From Podocnemis expansa (Eukaryota; Chordata; Testudines; Podocnemididae): a stretch of DNA of 64,000 nucleotides. A program made the translations under genes and the position numbers. Below the pieces are notes generated by a model. The model had not been told where the DNA came from, did no database searches, and worked only from the letters and a program-made list of their open reading frames with translations. The DNA lies in assembly GCA_007922195.1 (NCBI GenBank), contig ML681964.1, positions 8,244,213-8,308,212 on the forward strand, in the 5' to 3' direction. Of the stretch, positions 1-12,430 are shown piece after piece (the stretch's first letter is position 1; every line of letters begins with the position of its first letter).

Positions 1-158
1 TGCAAAGCACTCATCCTGAGGAGGCATACTGTTCACACATTGTTCCTATGCTGGGAAATTTCCACGCAATGTAGAATGAAAGAGCTCTGTTTTACATGTC
101 AGCCCTTTGCGGGAGCCAATGCTGAACAGAGAGCGGTGGGATTCTGACTGCATGATTA
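1..158 (+). promoter_or_regulatory. ZNF385D: 5' leader of short ZNF385D transcript, rich in upstream ATGs
   Basis: Sequence directly upstream of the short-isoform start codon. No TATA box is visible and the 5' limit of the exon cannot be set from sequence. Six upstream ATGs are seen at 48, 69, 76, 96, 119 and 152. Those at 48 and 69 share a TAG stop at 72-74 (69 is a bare ATG-TAG), 76 stops at 145-147 and 96 at 123-125. ATGs 119 and 152 share one frame that stays open to the end of the exon. An in-frame TGA at 153-155 means the main frame cannot extend upstream within this exon. A pyrimidine-rich stretch ending in CAG at 102 could be an acceptor if part of this is intron, so the outer limits are inference. 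Confidence 0.5.
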
Positions 159-180
159 ATGAGAAACATCATGTATTTTG
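159..180 (+). CDS. ZNF385D: ZNF385D first coding exon (short isoform), 22 coding bases
   Basis: The exon encodes MRNIMYF plus the first base of a glycine codon, then meets a strong donor (G then GTAAGTATT). This matches the N-terminus I recall for the human short ZNF385D protein. ZNF385D is a nuclear protein with several matrin-type C2H2 zinc fingers; the family is thought to bind nucleic acid and act in transcription. None of the fingers is encoded here. The start is fixed by the in-frame TGA two codons upstream (153-155). Its context is weak (T at -3, A at +4); the second Met at 171-173 has A at -3. The intron is phase 1, and joining to 43395 restores a Gly-Gly-Thr-Cys-Gln run as in the human protein. 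Longer isoforms with an extra upstream finger would use exons outside the window. Confidence 0.88.
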
Positions 181-3100
181 GTAAGTATTAATGATGCTGA
201 TGTAATTCTGCTTCTGCTCACCTCTTATCAATAGGAATAATTTTTTAAAATTTTGAATACAAGAACATTTCGTGCTAGTGCACACCTAAAACTGACAACT
301 AGAATGCCACATTGGTTGTGCAGCTCAAAAGGAACCCATTGTCTTAGAAAAGGATTCCGTTTGAATGTGTTATGGCTTAGTTTTAGCTGCTGAAAATAAA
401 TATGAACTCACCCTCTAGTTCGTCTTAAATGAACTTGCGTTTTGTCTGCTGAGGGGGATGAGGAATTGTTGTGAAGCATGTGAAGTTGCAGACAAACTTA
501 ATGTAATATAAGCTACAACTGCGTGGTTCATGATTTGCAGTCTCAGTAAATGTTAGGTTTTCATTCAGCTCTAAGAATTCTAAGGCTGAAAGGAGAAACA
601 ATGCTTTATTTGCAATGGTATGTTTACCGAGTACTCTTCACTTTGCAGATCACAGCCATGGGGCTGGCTGCTAGCATACCATGAAATACACATTACTTTA
701 AGCCTTTAGAGATCTCAGAGCTGTTAAACATTTGTGCAGAGTTTAGTTTTGTGGCTTGATAGAAAGATTCCTTAGATTCACAGCTGAGCTGGCTCCATAC
801 CCTAAAAAACATGCTGGAGCTTGGTAGGGTGAGTAGATAGCGAGTGTGGAAAAAAATGTGATGGGATGGGGGGTAATAAGTCCTGATATGAGAAAAAGGC
901 TTGAATATTGGGACTGTGCATATAAAATCAGGATATCTGGTCACTGTAGAGCTTGCATATATTTTAGTAACATAGTGCTGCAATACAATGGTGGGATATA
1001 GAATCATAATGTAACACTGCAGCTTGGTAATGGAAAATAGCAAATAAAATAAAAAATAAATTAAAGGATCCCCCCATCTTTATACTTTGAAGTCTTGTGC
1101 TACACTGTTGTTAAGATATTGCTGCACAATGTTTATTAATGAACAGAACTGGAGCATCTTTGGGACATTTAGCAGCTTTCTCTGTTTCATTAACTATTAA
1201 ATCAAGAGTTCACTGTATGCTTAAAGAAGTATTTCTTTGATATTATGATCGACTCCTATCATGTGAGTGTTACATCATATATATTAGTGTGTTTTAATGT
1301 AGCCATTATTTCCTTCTTTTCTTTATCATCCTTAGAAATTTAGGGGAGAAGTCCCCCAACTTACTTGCTAAAGCTGAAGTCCATCAGTTGCCTTGACTGC
1401 AACTGTGATTTTTCTGTAAAATTGTCATGTTAGAAAAGATGTTTTACTGGCAGAAACAGCCCCCCCTTTGAAGATTAATTTTCTCTAATGTGGCTTCAAA
1501 AGAGTGTGAATACATTACTTATGTACATTGGCTTTGCTGTTATTTATGCCAAAAACATTTAATTGTGAGTGAACTGGACAATTTTGATTGTCTCTTTATG
1601 ATTAAAAACAAGCTCACATTTATTTATTTATTTACTTACTTACTTAAAAAATATTACCGCAAGTGCTAGACCTTTTCTTTTTTGTAAGTTTTGCGATGAT
1701 TACCTGCTTAGATGTGGTAAGACACTCTTGTTGACTATAATCATAACGGGTAGAAGTACTGGTACAGATCAACTGTCCTATTTTAAATTAAAATCAATCT
1801 GCTGTTTTCAGGACTTTTTCATATATCTGTAACATGGATCAACCACTGTTTACTAATGTTTTGCCATTCCAAACTGGATGTACTGCTTAGTGTTTCACAT
1901 TGTAATTTGTTTAATTGTATGATTCAAGTTTTTAATAGGACAAACTGAGATGAGACTTGTTTTATAGGAAACCTCTCCTCCAAAGGTTCAGCTAAACTTG
2001 TTGTTACACACATTTTCAATATGCTTTGTTCAGTCTGAAACTTCTATCAACATGAGCATAAAATTGGCTTCCTATTTTCTTTCTTTTTGATAACAAAACA
2101 TGCTCTCGTGGGGGTGACACATCAATCTGCAGCTATCCTAGGCAGTCTCTTCTCCAGCTGTCAGAAACCTGACAGTTCAGAATCTCATCTGTCCTAGTAG
2201 AATATTGTACTCTAAGCAGACTTCTAATATACAAACCCAAGTGAAGGCAGAACAGTATGTGTCACACACTCACTAGGACCTAAAATTGAACCTTATTCAC
2301 TATCCACCATAGATACAAGATAGACATTTTATAATTTATAGTTAATTTACTGTAGTAATTTTTTGTGCTTCCAACTTAAAATAAAAATCTTCCTCTTGCT
2401 ATTTACTTTTGAATGTCTATTAGTATGATGTTAATCCACTTTCAGAATAAAATGGGGGGAGAACCCTCCACAGACTTGCAAGTATGTGTGTACATGTTTT
2501 AATTGCTTCACTAGGGTTTATTAGCTAATTGATGCTGATGTAAGGGGTAGTTGATGGTAGAGCATGCCCTGCGTTGGGTGCCAAGTAAATATTAAAATAA
2601 TTACCAAGAGAAAATAAAGAAAAACCTAAACCCTCTCCCATTGGAAGTATGATTTTTACCCAGTGAAATATCCAGTGATTGAAATAAGCCCAAATGAAGC
2701 ACTCTCTTCAAAGTTCTCTACTATTAAATGCCAGTTTACTAACTTCAGAAGAAGTCAGTAATATTGCACTTTGCTATATTCAAACAAACAACAAGCAAAA
2801 AAAACTGCATAGATGAAGTGTAGATAGATGCACTATAAGCATAAAACTTAGCTTTCAAATGATTGAACTAATGGACACTTAATGACTTAAGCTTCGCCCT
2901 TGTCGTCTGTTGGAATTTCAACACAGCGGTTTCAGTCACTGTTAATTTTTACTCACTGTGCTGTTCTGTAGAGTTTGCTGTTCAGTCACAGTGGGTACTT
3001 TCATTCCTTATTCTACTGACTGTGAATTTATCATTTTGAGTGGACTATGAGTTGTGGAATTAAAATCAAAATCAAAACCTCAACTATCGGGCAGTGTGGT

Positions 3101-5890
3101 TGGAATTAGTAGAAACTAAATGAAAATAGTAAATACTCATGAAATATTTTGTAACTAAATATTATACAGTATTTTTTTAAAAAAAAAACTCTTTTGCCAA
3201 AAATGACTATGTTAATTTAGCAACAGATAAAAAGTCTGCTGTGAACCTTCTCCACAGGTTAGAGAAGAGAGACTGTGGGTGGTTGTCAGTGTCACAGAGC
3301 TGATGTTGCGAAGTGGCAGCAGGGGATCTGCTCCAGTTCTGTGCCGTAATTTCTGGTTAAGGCTGATGCATTGTTCTGACTGACAGATTATTTGTTCCAG
3401 TATGCCAGCTGTGTTTTAAAAAGGTCCAGTTTGGGATTGCTACCACAGTTCAACTCCCATTCTCCTAGAACCATGCATTTATATCACCCCAGTTTAGTAG
3501 TATGGACCAGTGAGTAGAGCCTGCTTCTTTTTCAGCACCATTATGATGGTCATTGTTGCAGCTGGTAGGTCAAAAGATACATGTGGGGCATGTTTGTTGG
3601 GTCTAGATGTGATGTGAAGTTCATTCTTTGTAGGCAGGAGATAAAGTCAGAAGGAGGGTGTTTTAAGAGGGTTATACACAGTTGCATGCTAGCAGCACAT
3701 CACACAGTGATTGTCAACCAGGGGATACACTGCAGCAGTATTGCAGTCCTGGGACCATGAACACTGTTCCTGAGAATCTAGTAAACCTGCAAAAGAATGG
3801 AGATAAAGGTTTTAAAATAGATTAACAAAAGCATTAATTAAAAATGGAATGTTTTGCAGTGATGTGTGTCTGATTGGGAATGCAGATAATATTCTGTCAA
3901 GGCAAAATCTATAAATAAACAAACTAGGGAAAAAAAGCCAAATTCTAGATAACTTGAAATTCCACCACATTTTTTTTTTTTTTTTTTGCACATTGGTAGT
4001 TTCCAAGTCCAGTTTTATGTTCATGTGAAGCCTGTAGCAGTATCTTGTCTGTATTCATGGTACTGCTGTGGGTATCACTTTTTACTCCTGGAACAATTTC
4101 TAGAGAGAGAGATTCATATTGAAGGAGTTATGAAGGAAAAAATGCCCCCTAAATCTCATGGTCTCTTTAAAGAAAGTATATATTGTACAAAAAAAAAGAA
4201 ATAAACCTTTCATAGTAGTTATAGTGAAAACATTTTAACAGTTGCCAATTTATTTTTAGAAGGTTGTGATGTATATGCTAGATTACAAATAGCAGAGTCC
4301 TCCCTCACTAGTTCTGTTTATCTTCATGTAAGGAAGGATGAATCAGGAAGCATCTTTAGGATCACACTTTTTTTTTTTTTTTAAAGAAGGGGGAGAAACC
4401 ATTGATACTGGGTTATGTACTGTAGTTTATTACCAGCCATAGCCAATAAAAAGTTTAGTTATTTTACAAAGGACACTGACTATGGCAGAAGAATGTGGTT
4501 CACAAGAACCAAAGCAAAGTCTCCTGAAATCTAAAGAAGCCTTATATTTATACTGTGACCTTCACAGTGTATATGTCGTCTTGGAATGAAGTTCATATCC
4601 GGAAACTTGAAAAATCATTAAAACAAATATGTAAAATAATAAATAATTATAATAAATACTGCTAGATATTTACTTAGCCAATGCTGTGGTACATTGTCTG
4701 CATTCATTCAGATGATGTCATAGAAGCTGTTTATTAGCAACTTTTTTAGTTGGATGCAGTATGCTTCTGGAAATGTGCTGTGGATTTATTAGAGAGATGG
4801 GTTTCCAAATTCATGAGAAATTGTGGTTCCTGAGGTTACCCTTTTGTGGGTGGCATAATTGTTCCAAGAAAAATGCAAAATTTAAATTAGCACTTTCTTG
4901 CTTTATTAGAAAGCATTTGGTCATTGTTGCTTTGGCCTGAAGCTCCTCTAAGGGAAATATGCACAAACATTTGCTGTTAACTATGATGAACGTAGTTTTC
5001 CTTGTTTTGGGTCTAGTCATGTATTTTGCTCAGGAAAATCTCTCATTGCTGTTACAGAATGCAGGGTCAGACCCAGAGCACACAGCTACCCTCTCTTAGT
5101 CATATCTTTATATACTATTCCTAATTTATTTTCTTCCGTGTGATTTTTAACACAAATCCTTTATCATGAAATTGGAATGTAGTGTTTGAGTTCAGAATTC
5201 TATTTGTGTTATAGGTGATACTTCTATGAATGTGTGTGCAAATAAAAAATATATGTAATTTTTATTATATTTAATAGCCTGTTTGTAATTATAGAAATTC
5301 TTTCAATTGCAAAACTGTTATCAGGTTACAAGAATTCTTTCAAAGCTTCTGGATCTGATTACGGCAGAGAGAACAGTGATAAAAAATGTATTTGGACTTT
5401 GATCTTGAGAAAGGAAATGTTTCAGTTTGGTATTAGACCATGAAGGGTTCTTAAAATACAGCAAAGGTCATTCACTATTTATTTTTGAAAAGGGGCCATT
5501 ACATATCATTTACTGCAAAGATTAGTTTTGCAACTGAATTTCACAGTTGATTGGTAGCATTAAGAGAAAATGCAGCATAAGAGGTTGGCTAAAAATACCA
5601 GAACCTGAAGTGCTTGAGATCGTATTTGAGTCAAATTGCTAAGGTTGAAAATGGGAAGAGGCTTTGCTCTGTTGCAGCATTAAGTCATTATATAGCAAAG
5701 CCACATGCTGTAGGTTAGCCTATATTGAGCACAAACACTGGGTTTGCAGACATTATTAGATATTGCTACAAAATCATTATGGGTCTGCAAAAATCTATAA
5801 AAGATATTCTACTTTTACCAGCCTTCACCCCATTTATTGTCTTCTGAGTTCTCATTTTGGTTTATTAACCCCTCACCCTCCTTGCTCTCT
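181..5890. other. AT-rich intron with only simple repeats
   Basis: No coding homology or clear interspersed repeat is recognised. Simple tracts include a TTTA/CTTA run near 1617-1646, an A run near 3178-3188, a T run at about 3970-3988 and a T run near 4369-4381. Short open frames here look random. Conserved enhancers are possible but cannot be seen without alignment. Confidence 0.6.
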
Positions 5891-5892
5891 CA

Positions 5893-5943
5893 TTTTATTT
5901 ATATATCTATATCTATATACACACACACACACACACACACCAC
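5893..5943. repeat. TA/TC-rich stretch leading into an (AC)n microsatellite
   Basis: ATATCTATATCTATATAC runs into an uninterrupted AC dinucleotide repeat from about 5919 to 5940. Confidence 0.95.
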
Positions 5944-7681
5944 AAAACTAAAATATGTTTTCTTTTTTCATACACACAGTAGGAGGTCACTACAATAAAA
6001 AATGTTGCACAACAGGAGGCTAATCAAGAGAGTTTAGACTTGAGTTCTTTCCAATGTCAAAGGAAAAACAAACATAATTGTAGTTTGAAATTTGGATTAT
6101 TAGGGATGTTACTGTATCAGGAAAGCATCTTGCAAACATCTGTCCTGTGTCTGCCTTTATGCTTAGAAGCTATGATGATAGGTAGTTTCTATAATTTTGA
6201 AAAAAGTTAATAATCCTAGAGTAGATGTTTAGAGTATTTTAAATAAACATGTTTGTTTATTTTTCACTTTGCAGTTTAATGAGACCAACAATCATTAAAA
6301 AATATGCGCTGTGGTTCTTACATCCTATTCAATCTACTAATTTTTTAAACATCTCAACTGAACGGCCAAATTAGTGGTTTGGCAATTAAAGAAAAACAGT
6401 TAGCATCGTGAGGTCAGAGACTGATAGTCTTATTCAAGTTGAGTAACACCTTACTCCATATGTAGTCATATTGAATTGGAATCTAGCTGTTTTCGAATAA
6501 AGCTTGAAAACGTTCTTGGTATTTTATTTTTTATGGTACTTTGATCTTGGAGGCACAGTTACAAGACACTCAATGATGAGATTACTTGCAGCGTCTCCTA
6601 ACTCTGTGCGTGACCAGCTATTTTAGCGGGATGCACCAGAACACAGCAGCTTCAGTTTATATTGAGAATTTATATTTCATATAGTGAAAGTACTCTATTT
6701 ATGACAAGATGAAACTGGAAAACACATCACTTTTGTTTGCCTTTAGAAAACAATGCAGAACAGAAAGAGGGGAGAAGCCTATCCCCATATTCTAAAAATC
6801 TGCTTTCCAAGATTTGAACAAACAAACCGATGGTTAAGTTTGATTTCTATTCCATCAGTAAGATTATTTGGTGTCCTCTCCCCTCCTTTGTCTTAGGAGA
6901 AAGACTACAGATTCCAAATTATTCAAATGTTACAAGCCATGGAATTACTGTTCAGTTTCTTTTGTTCTTGTTGACCTTGTTTACTCCCAGATTGTTCACT
7001 GTGGAATGCAGTAAGTTATGAGGACAGAAGGAAATAATGACTGTGTTTTCCAATACTGCTGCCTATCACTATGTCACAGATCAATATTTAAAAAAAGCAG
7101 AACCTTGACAAGATCTGAAATAGTAAATGCACAAAGGAGAAGAAAAATTAAAGACTATCCCTGGCACCACAGTTGAAATTGGGATGGTTCTTCGTAAGCC
7201 AAGACATTGTTTACTAAAAACCTAAGACTCTACTATCTGCATAGTCTTGTTTAGCAAGTGAGCATTTGTTTGCCAGTATCTACCTCTGAAAGTCAATCCA
7301 CTCACCTTTTGAAAGGACTAGCCACTTATCAGAAGCATTTAGTCTGTCCAATATGTGACTATTATATAGCAAGCACAGTGCCCCTTTGTTTTCCTCTTAT
7401 TACTGGTAAGTGGTACTTCTAGAAACAGCCAGTTTTTCAACAGTATGGGTTATGTGAGCTTGTCTGTTGCAGAGAAGCATTAAGAAAAACAGCCCCCTCT
7501 CCCCCAGTACAGCATGCATTATTTTTGGTAGTCACTGTTTCATCCATATGGAATAATAATAATGAAAAACACTACTAAAAGTTTCTCAGAAATGTGGAGC
7601 TTTATCTTGCAGTTTACAGGTCCAATAAAGAAATTCTTACAAGCTAAATATGATGGAGACTGTGTGTGTCTGTGCATGCGT
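5944..7681. other. Intronic sequence, nothing recognised
   Basis: AT-rich single-copy-looking sequence without coding homology or an obvious repeat. Confidence 0.55.
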
Positions 7682-7953
7682 AGAGCCCTTCAAATCCATG
7701 GATATCTGCGTTATATCCAAGGACACCCACATCCAGATATGATGAAGATATTCACACACCTCTTCTTCTGGATGTAGATTGGATACAGATCCATATACGT
7801 TTATCTGCGGGGAGCTAGAGCCCTGCAAATATGTAGATATCCATGGATATCTGCCTTATATCCACATCCACAGACACAGCATGGATCTCCATGGACCATT
7901 TCTTGTGAATGCAGATTGAATGCGGATCCACATATTTGTATTGGTGCAGAGCT
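7682..7953. repeat. Two tandem copies of a ~136-bp repeat unit
   Basis: Copy 1 (7682-7816) and copy 2 (7817-7953) both start AGAGCCCT-CAAAT, share CCATGGATATCTGC-TTATATCCA in the first half and GCAGATTG-AT-CGGATCCA-like sequence in the second, and end GAGCT. The units have diverged by substitutions and small indels. The GAGCCCTGCAAAT head and the CCATGGATATC palindrome resemble a dispersed reptile repeat I recall, but I cannot name it. Confidence 0.75.
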
Positions 7954-10900
7954 CTATGCATCTTCACCACTAACTATTTTCATACCGTTTCTCTTCTCTC
8001 TCTCTGAAGGAATTCCAGGCCAGCAAGAATCAATGCCCTAAGGCTATTTTTATGGAATATTTTCAATACTTTGTTACACATTTATCACTGAGACATGAAG
8101 TAATAGTTTGGCAAATATTGTTCTTCTAATCTTGACCACATACCCTGCAATATTGAGTATTTAATTTACCATGCCACATGCAGTAATGTGTAATTTAAGC
8201 TAACCACATAATAATATTTCATTTCTATTGGGCCAGATCCTCAGAAGTGCTGAGTACCATTGGCCCTTGCAATATGATATATACACGCCCTTTTACTGAG
8301 AAAAATCATGATCTAATTCCTTTTAAAATTAGATATTTAAACCCTTTTTTTAGATGGCTATTGATTTTAACTGATAGTTTATCTTGATTTTAACTGTTCC
8401 TTTGATCTTGTATGATTTTAGTCTTTGACCAAATAACTGTTTTATTCTAGACCACCAATGGTATTTTTGTTCATTGATGTAAGTGGATAGATAGATAGGG
8501 GGTGGCAAGTAGCTGCCCAGCTCTTGGGATTCCCACTGAATGGGCACTTTTAGAATCAGCAAGATCTTGAACATCCCTTGAGATCTATCTCACTGTGCAG
8601 CATGTTGTGAAAGTAAGTCTAGTCAGACCTATAGATATGGGATTAGTGTTCTAGTGCTGACTGCTGGAACTCTGCTAACAGCTCTCTCCAGGCACATCAC
8701 TAGTTTCCAGCCGTTCTCAATTTATAATCCAGTGGCTTTAAACGGACAAACTGTGATACCAGCATAACACATATAAAAAAGTAGTTTTTATAAACAAACA
8801 GACTCAAAAACTGAGGACAATGCATACATTAAAAAACTTCAATTAAAGTCACTAATACAACTCAGGAATGCAATCAAAATGTAATTCCACAAGGTCAAGT
8901 GAAATAAAAGAAAAATAAATCCACTTTAAAAGGGGTTAAAAGTTTCCTGTCCTTCACAGAGCAAGGCAGAAGGGTGAACCCTATTACTGCTTTGGGTCCA
9001 CAGCAGCAAAGAGACAGATAACCCACCTGCCCCTGCAAGACTCCAGCCATCACACAAAACTGTTTCCTTTTTCCATTAATGACTAATGGGGTGCATCACT
9101 ATTGTCAGATGCAAGGATCAGCATTTTGAGAAGAAAATTAATTTAAATGGCCTAGAATTAACCTTGTGAAGGCACCATACAATGACGCTGTACATCACTG
9201 TTGACACTTAGACAACATAATAGCATTAAAGAGGATAATATATAAAGGTCATTAATATCTTTACATTGTTTATGCTTTTACTGCCTACATTTTATCCCAA
9301 AATACAAATTTGAACAAGCTAAAGTGAATTTAGCTGGTCAGAGGAAATAGCTTTATGTTAAAGATATCAGCATTAAGAGTATTTGCTGATGGGTACCACT
9401 AGAATTGGACAGACATTTCCCAGTAGTGTTCTGATATTTCACTGAGTTTCCTATAACTGTGTTCTCAAGACTTTTGTTAATGCTTTCTCTGAATTTCTAG
9501 AAATGTTCATTAGGAGGAACATTTTGCAGAAACAGCAAATTGTGCTAAAATATTGTGTACTATTTGCAGAACATTCATTTAAACTCATAATAAATGAAGA
9601 AAAAATTTTAGGATTAAATCAGTCAGGAAATAGAAATTATGCTGCATGATCTATGTGTCTAGTCCACAATCTCTGAGTTTGAATATCGGATACTTTGCAA
9701 GTAGGGGGATCTCAAAAACAAGCTGCAAGTTAAGAATTGGTGTATATTCTGATATTGAAAATACATTTTAAAAAAATCAGAAGAAAAACATTTGTTACAT
9801 GCTGTTAGCCAAGCTTGAAGAAGCTAAATTTCACAATATCTAGAATAGTAAGTAGTGATCATTGTTTAAACCCATGTCGCCTTAACTAAATACTTATATA
9901 TGGTATGCTCCAGTGATAAAACAGTAAGTACCATATTTGGAGCTTAAGTCTATCTCAGTATTTGCAGTGTTACCTTATCAGTTCATTGCAAACAAAAGTG
10001 TTTTTTACTGTTAATCACTGCATGGGGTATATGGCAGCAGCAAGCAGATACCCTTCTGTTACAAAAGAACTATAAGGAGGCCTTTGGTAAAAGGGCAACT
10101 TTCTATGTCGGAGCTGATTTCTAATGAAAAAGAGTCCTTTTCATAAGCAATAGTCAAAGTTTTAGGAGGAGGAAGTAGTCATTATTTGTAATGAACTGGC
10201 GAATGTGTTGGAAATAGATGCTTTCAAATCAATTCTGCACACTGCAGTCCCTGAGCTGGAGAAAGTCCCGTTGGCTCCAGTTGAATGGGAAATTTGCCTT
10301 TGTTGGGAATGATAAATCAGGGCTACTCTAATTAAAGTGATGGTAAAATAATTGGTGACTGTTTATTAACTCTTGTAGTTTCTGTGCAAATGTTTAAAAT
10401 GTTAATTGAATGCTCTTTAAAGATCCTAAATCGATGATCTGGAGTTCGATGCCTCTTACTTCTGTAAAGGTAGAGCCAGCAATAATGAAAGCTTTTGTCC
10501 ATATAGCTTCCAGCCTTGGTGTCTTAAGACTTTCCTGGGGGAACCATGTTTAATGGTAAGAAAGTTTGGTTTTCATGCCTATTAAAGCTTTGACCCCCTG
10601 TGTTGAGATTGCCAATACATAACAATTAATGCCATCTGTGCTGAATTTTATGTCTTTTGGGCAGTGGCTTCAGACACCAAATCACATTCTACAAGCAGCT
10701 TTCAAATGACAATAAGTTTTTCACTATTAGTATTATTTTCTCTATTCCAAGTAACAGCTCAGCCCAGGTCACATTTGACTTAGGGACAACAAATGTGAAA
10801 AGCTCCATATAACTTTTTAAGACATTTGTAACTTTCTGAATCATTCAGTTCCCCCACATGGATATATAGTTCTGTCATTGCTTTCCCTTCTGTCAAAATC

Positions 10901-11270
10901 TGAAGGCTAAAATTATTATTTTAGTTTAAAAGTTGTTATTGGTAAAGATTTATATTGATAATATTTTTCTTTAATGCTTATGAGCACAAGTGTAATCCTG
11001 ATTAGAAATCTGTTAATTTCAGCAGGAAAGCTTACCTGGCTATAACTTGACATGTGTAAGGATTTCCCAAATGGGTCACAGAGGCTTTTTCTTACTTGTT
11101 TATCAGCATTATTGGTGGCATCATTAATTATATCAGTTCATTTCTCAGAACATATTTTGTTAATTATCTGGTGTTTCTTTACCAACTTAAGAAGTCATAG
11201 ATAAAAAAGTGTTATTGATTTATATTTTTAATTTTTCTTAAAAGCAGAGTGACCTTAACACTTCTGTAAT
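7954..11270. other. Intronic sequence, nothing firmly recognised
   Basis: AT-rich. A segment near 8228-8275 (GGCCAGATCC, then TTGGCCC) resembles a short dispersed reptile repeat, but the match is from memory only. No exon or RNA gene is seen. Confidence 0.5.
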
Positions 11271-11274
11271 TATG

Positions 11275-11830
11275 TCACCTGTGACAAATGGCCAGCTCAC
11301 CTCAGCGGGTTTCACACTTCTGTCTTCCTGATGAAGAAAAGGCTCCCCTAGTGGGGTCTAGTGGATCAAGGAGGGGGTAGGGACATGGGTCCACCCACTT
11401 CTCCAGGTCTTATCCCAGGAGCCCTACACATGACAACTGCTGGTGCTGTATTCGCAGCTGAACTAACTTCCCCTGGGCTATTCCCCCTCCGCCCCAGTCC
11501 TTTCAGCATCTGGGATCCAGGTTCTTCTGTTCACTGCTCTCCCCTCCCAGAGATCTGGTACCTTCCTTGAGACTCTTCTCTGCATCTCTCTCAAAATTAC
11601 ACAACACTCTTCTTACTCCACATCCAGCTTGTGTGCTGTCTGTCTGTAGCAAGGAGGCTTTTATCAGGCACCTGGCTGGGCCTTAACTGATCTCAGGTGC
11701 CTCTGATTGCCCTGCAATAACCCTAGCTAGCCACTAGGGAACAAAGCTCTCTGCATTCAGAGACTTGCAAACCTCCCTTTCCTCACTGACTGCCCTTGAT
11801 AATTCACAGTCCTCATGACCTTCTGTTTAA
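11275..11830. repeat. GC-richer LTR-like or unclassified repeat
   Basis: A ~550-bp segment with base composition unlike its flanks, containing CTCCCCTAGTGGGGTC, GGCTTTTATCAGGCACCTGG and TAACTGATCTCAGGTGCC. Read on the minus strand, GATAAAAGCC would sit where a TATA-like box lies in an LTR, so an antisense solo LTR is plausible. I could not set exact ends or a target duplication. The open frame at 11361-11570 has no recognisable homology. Confidence 0.35.
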
Positions 11831-12194
11831 CAGTGCAGTTGAAAATCACATAAACCCTCATTTTCAGGGGTTTATAACTCAGCCATAAAATGCTGCATGT
11901 TAATGAAGCTTGAGTTTAGTCTCCAAACCAAACTTTTAACCTGTCCATTTGAAGTGTATTAAAAACATGAACAAAAAAGGGATTTTTGGTGAGAAAACTA
12001 TTTTTACCTGTATCAAGCAAATTTGAAAGCAACACTTTTTGAGAAGTTAAACAATGTTATAGTGCTTTTCAATTTGTGGGCAAGGGAAGCATATGCAAAA
12101 TGAAAAAAAAAGATGAAAAAATCAAATTAAAGAACAAAAATTCCCATATGCTATATATACAACATGTGTACACACAAATGTGTGTATAACTTAT

Positions 12195-12430
12195 TGTCAC
12201 AGGATGAGCTGGCTCTTTAAGGGTGTCGGGCTCATGTACCTTATGCTAGGCTTGGCTCACATCCCCATAAGAAGGAAATGAATTCCCCAGTCATGTAGTA
12301 GAAGCTTGTGACTCAGAACCACGGGAGCTTAAGTTAACAGAGAGACAGAAAGGAAGAGAGACAGAAAGGAACAGAGACAGATTCTCCTTAGCATCCCAGT
12401 TGAGGCCCTGGGTCGGGAGAAAAGATTTGA
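12195..12430. repeat. Possible LTR fragment containing a 16-bp tandem repeat
   Basis: It begins TGTCACAGGATGAGCTGGCTC, the kind of head I associate with reptile LTRs. At 12341-12380 a purine-rich 16-bp unit (AGAGACAGAAAGGAAG) is repeated 2.5 times with one change. The tandem repeat is certain; the LTR assignment is weak. Confidence 0.35.

Noticed and set aside
7682..7953. CRISPR-like array
   Set aside because: Only two diverged units with no regular short repeats or spacers, in vertebrate DNA.
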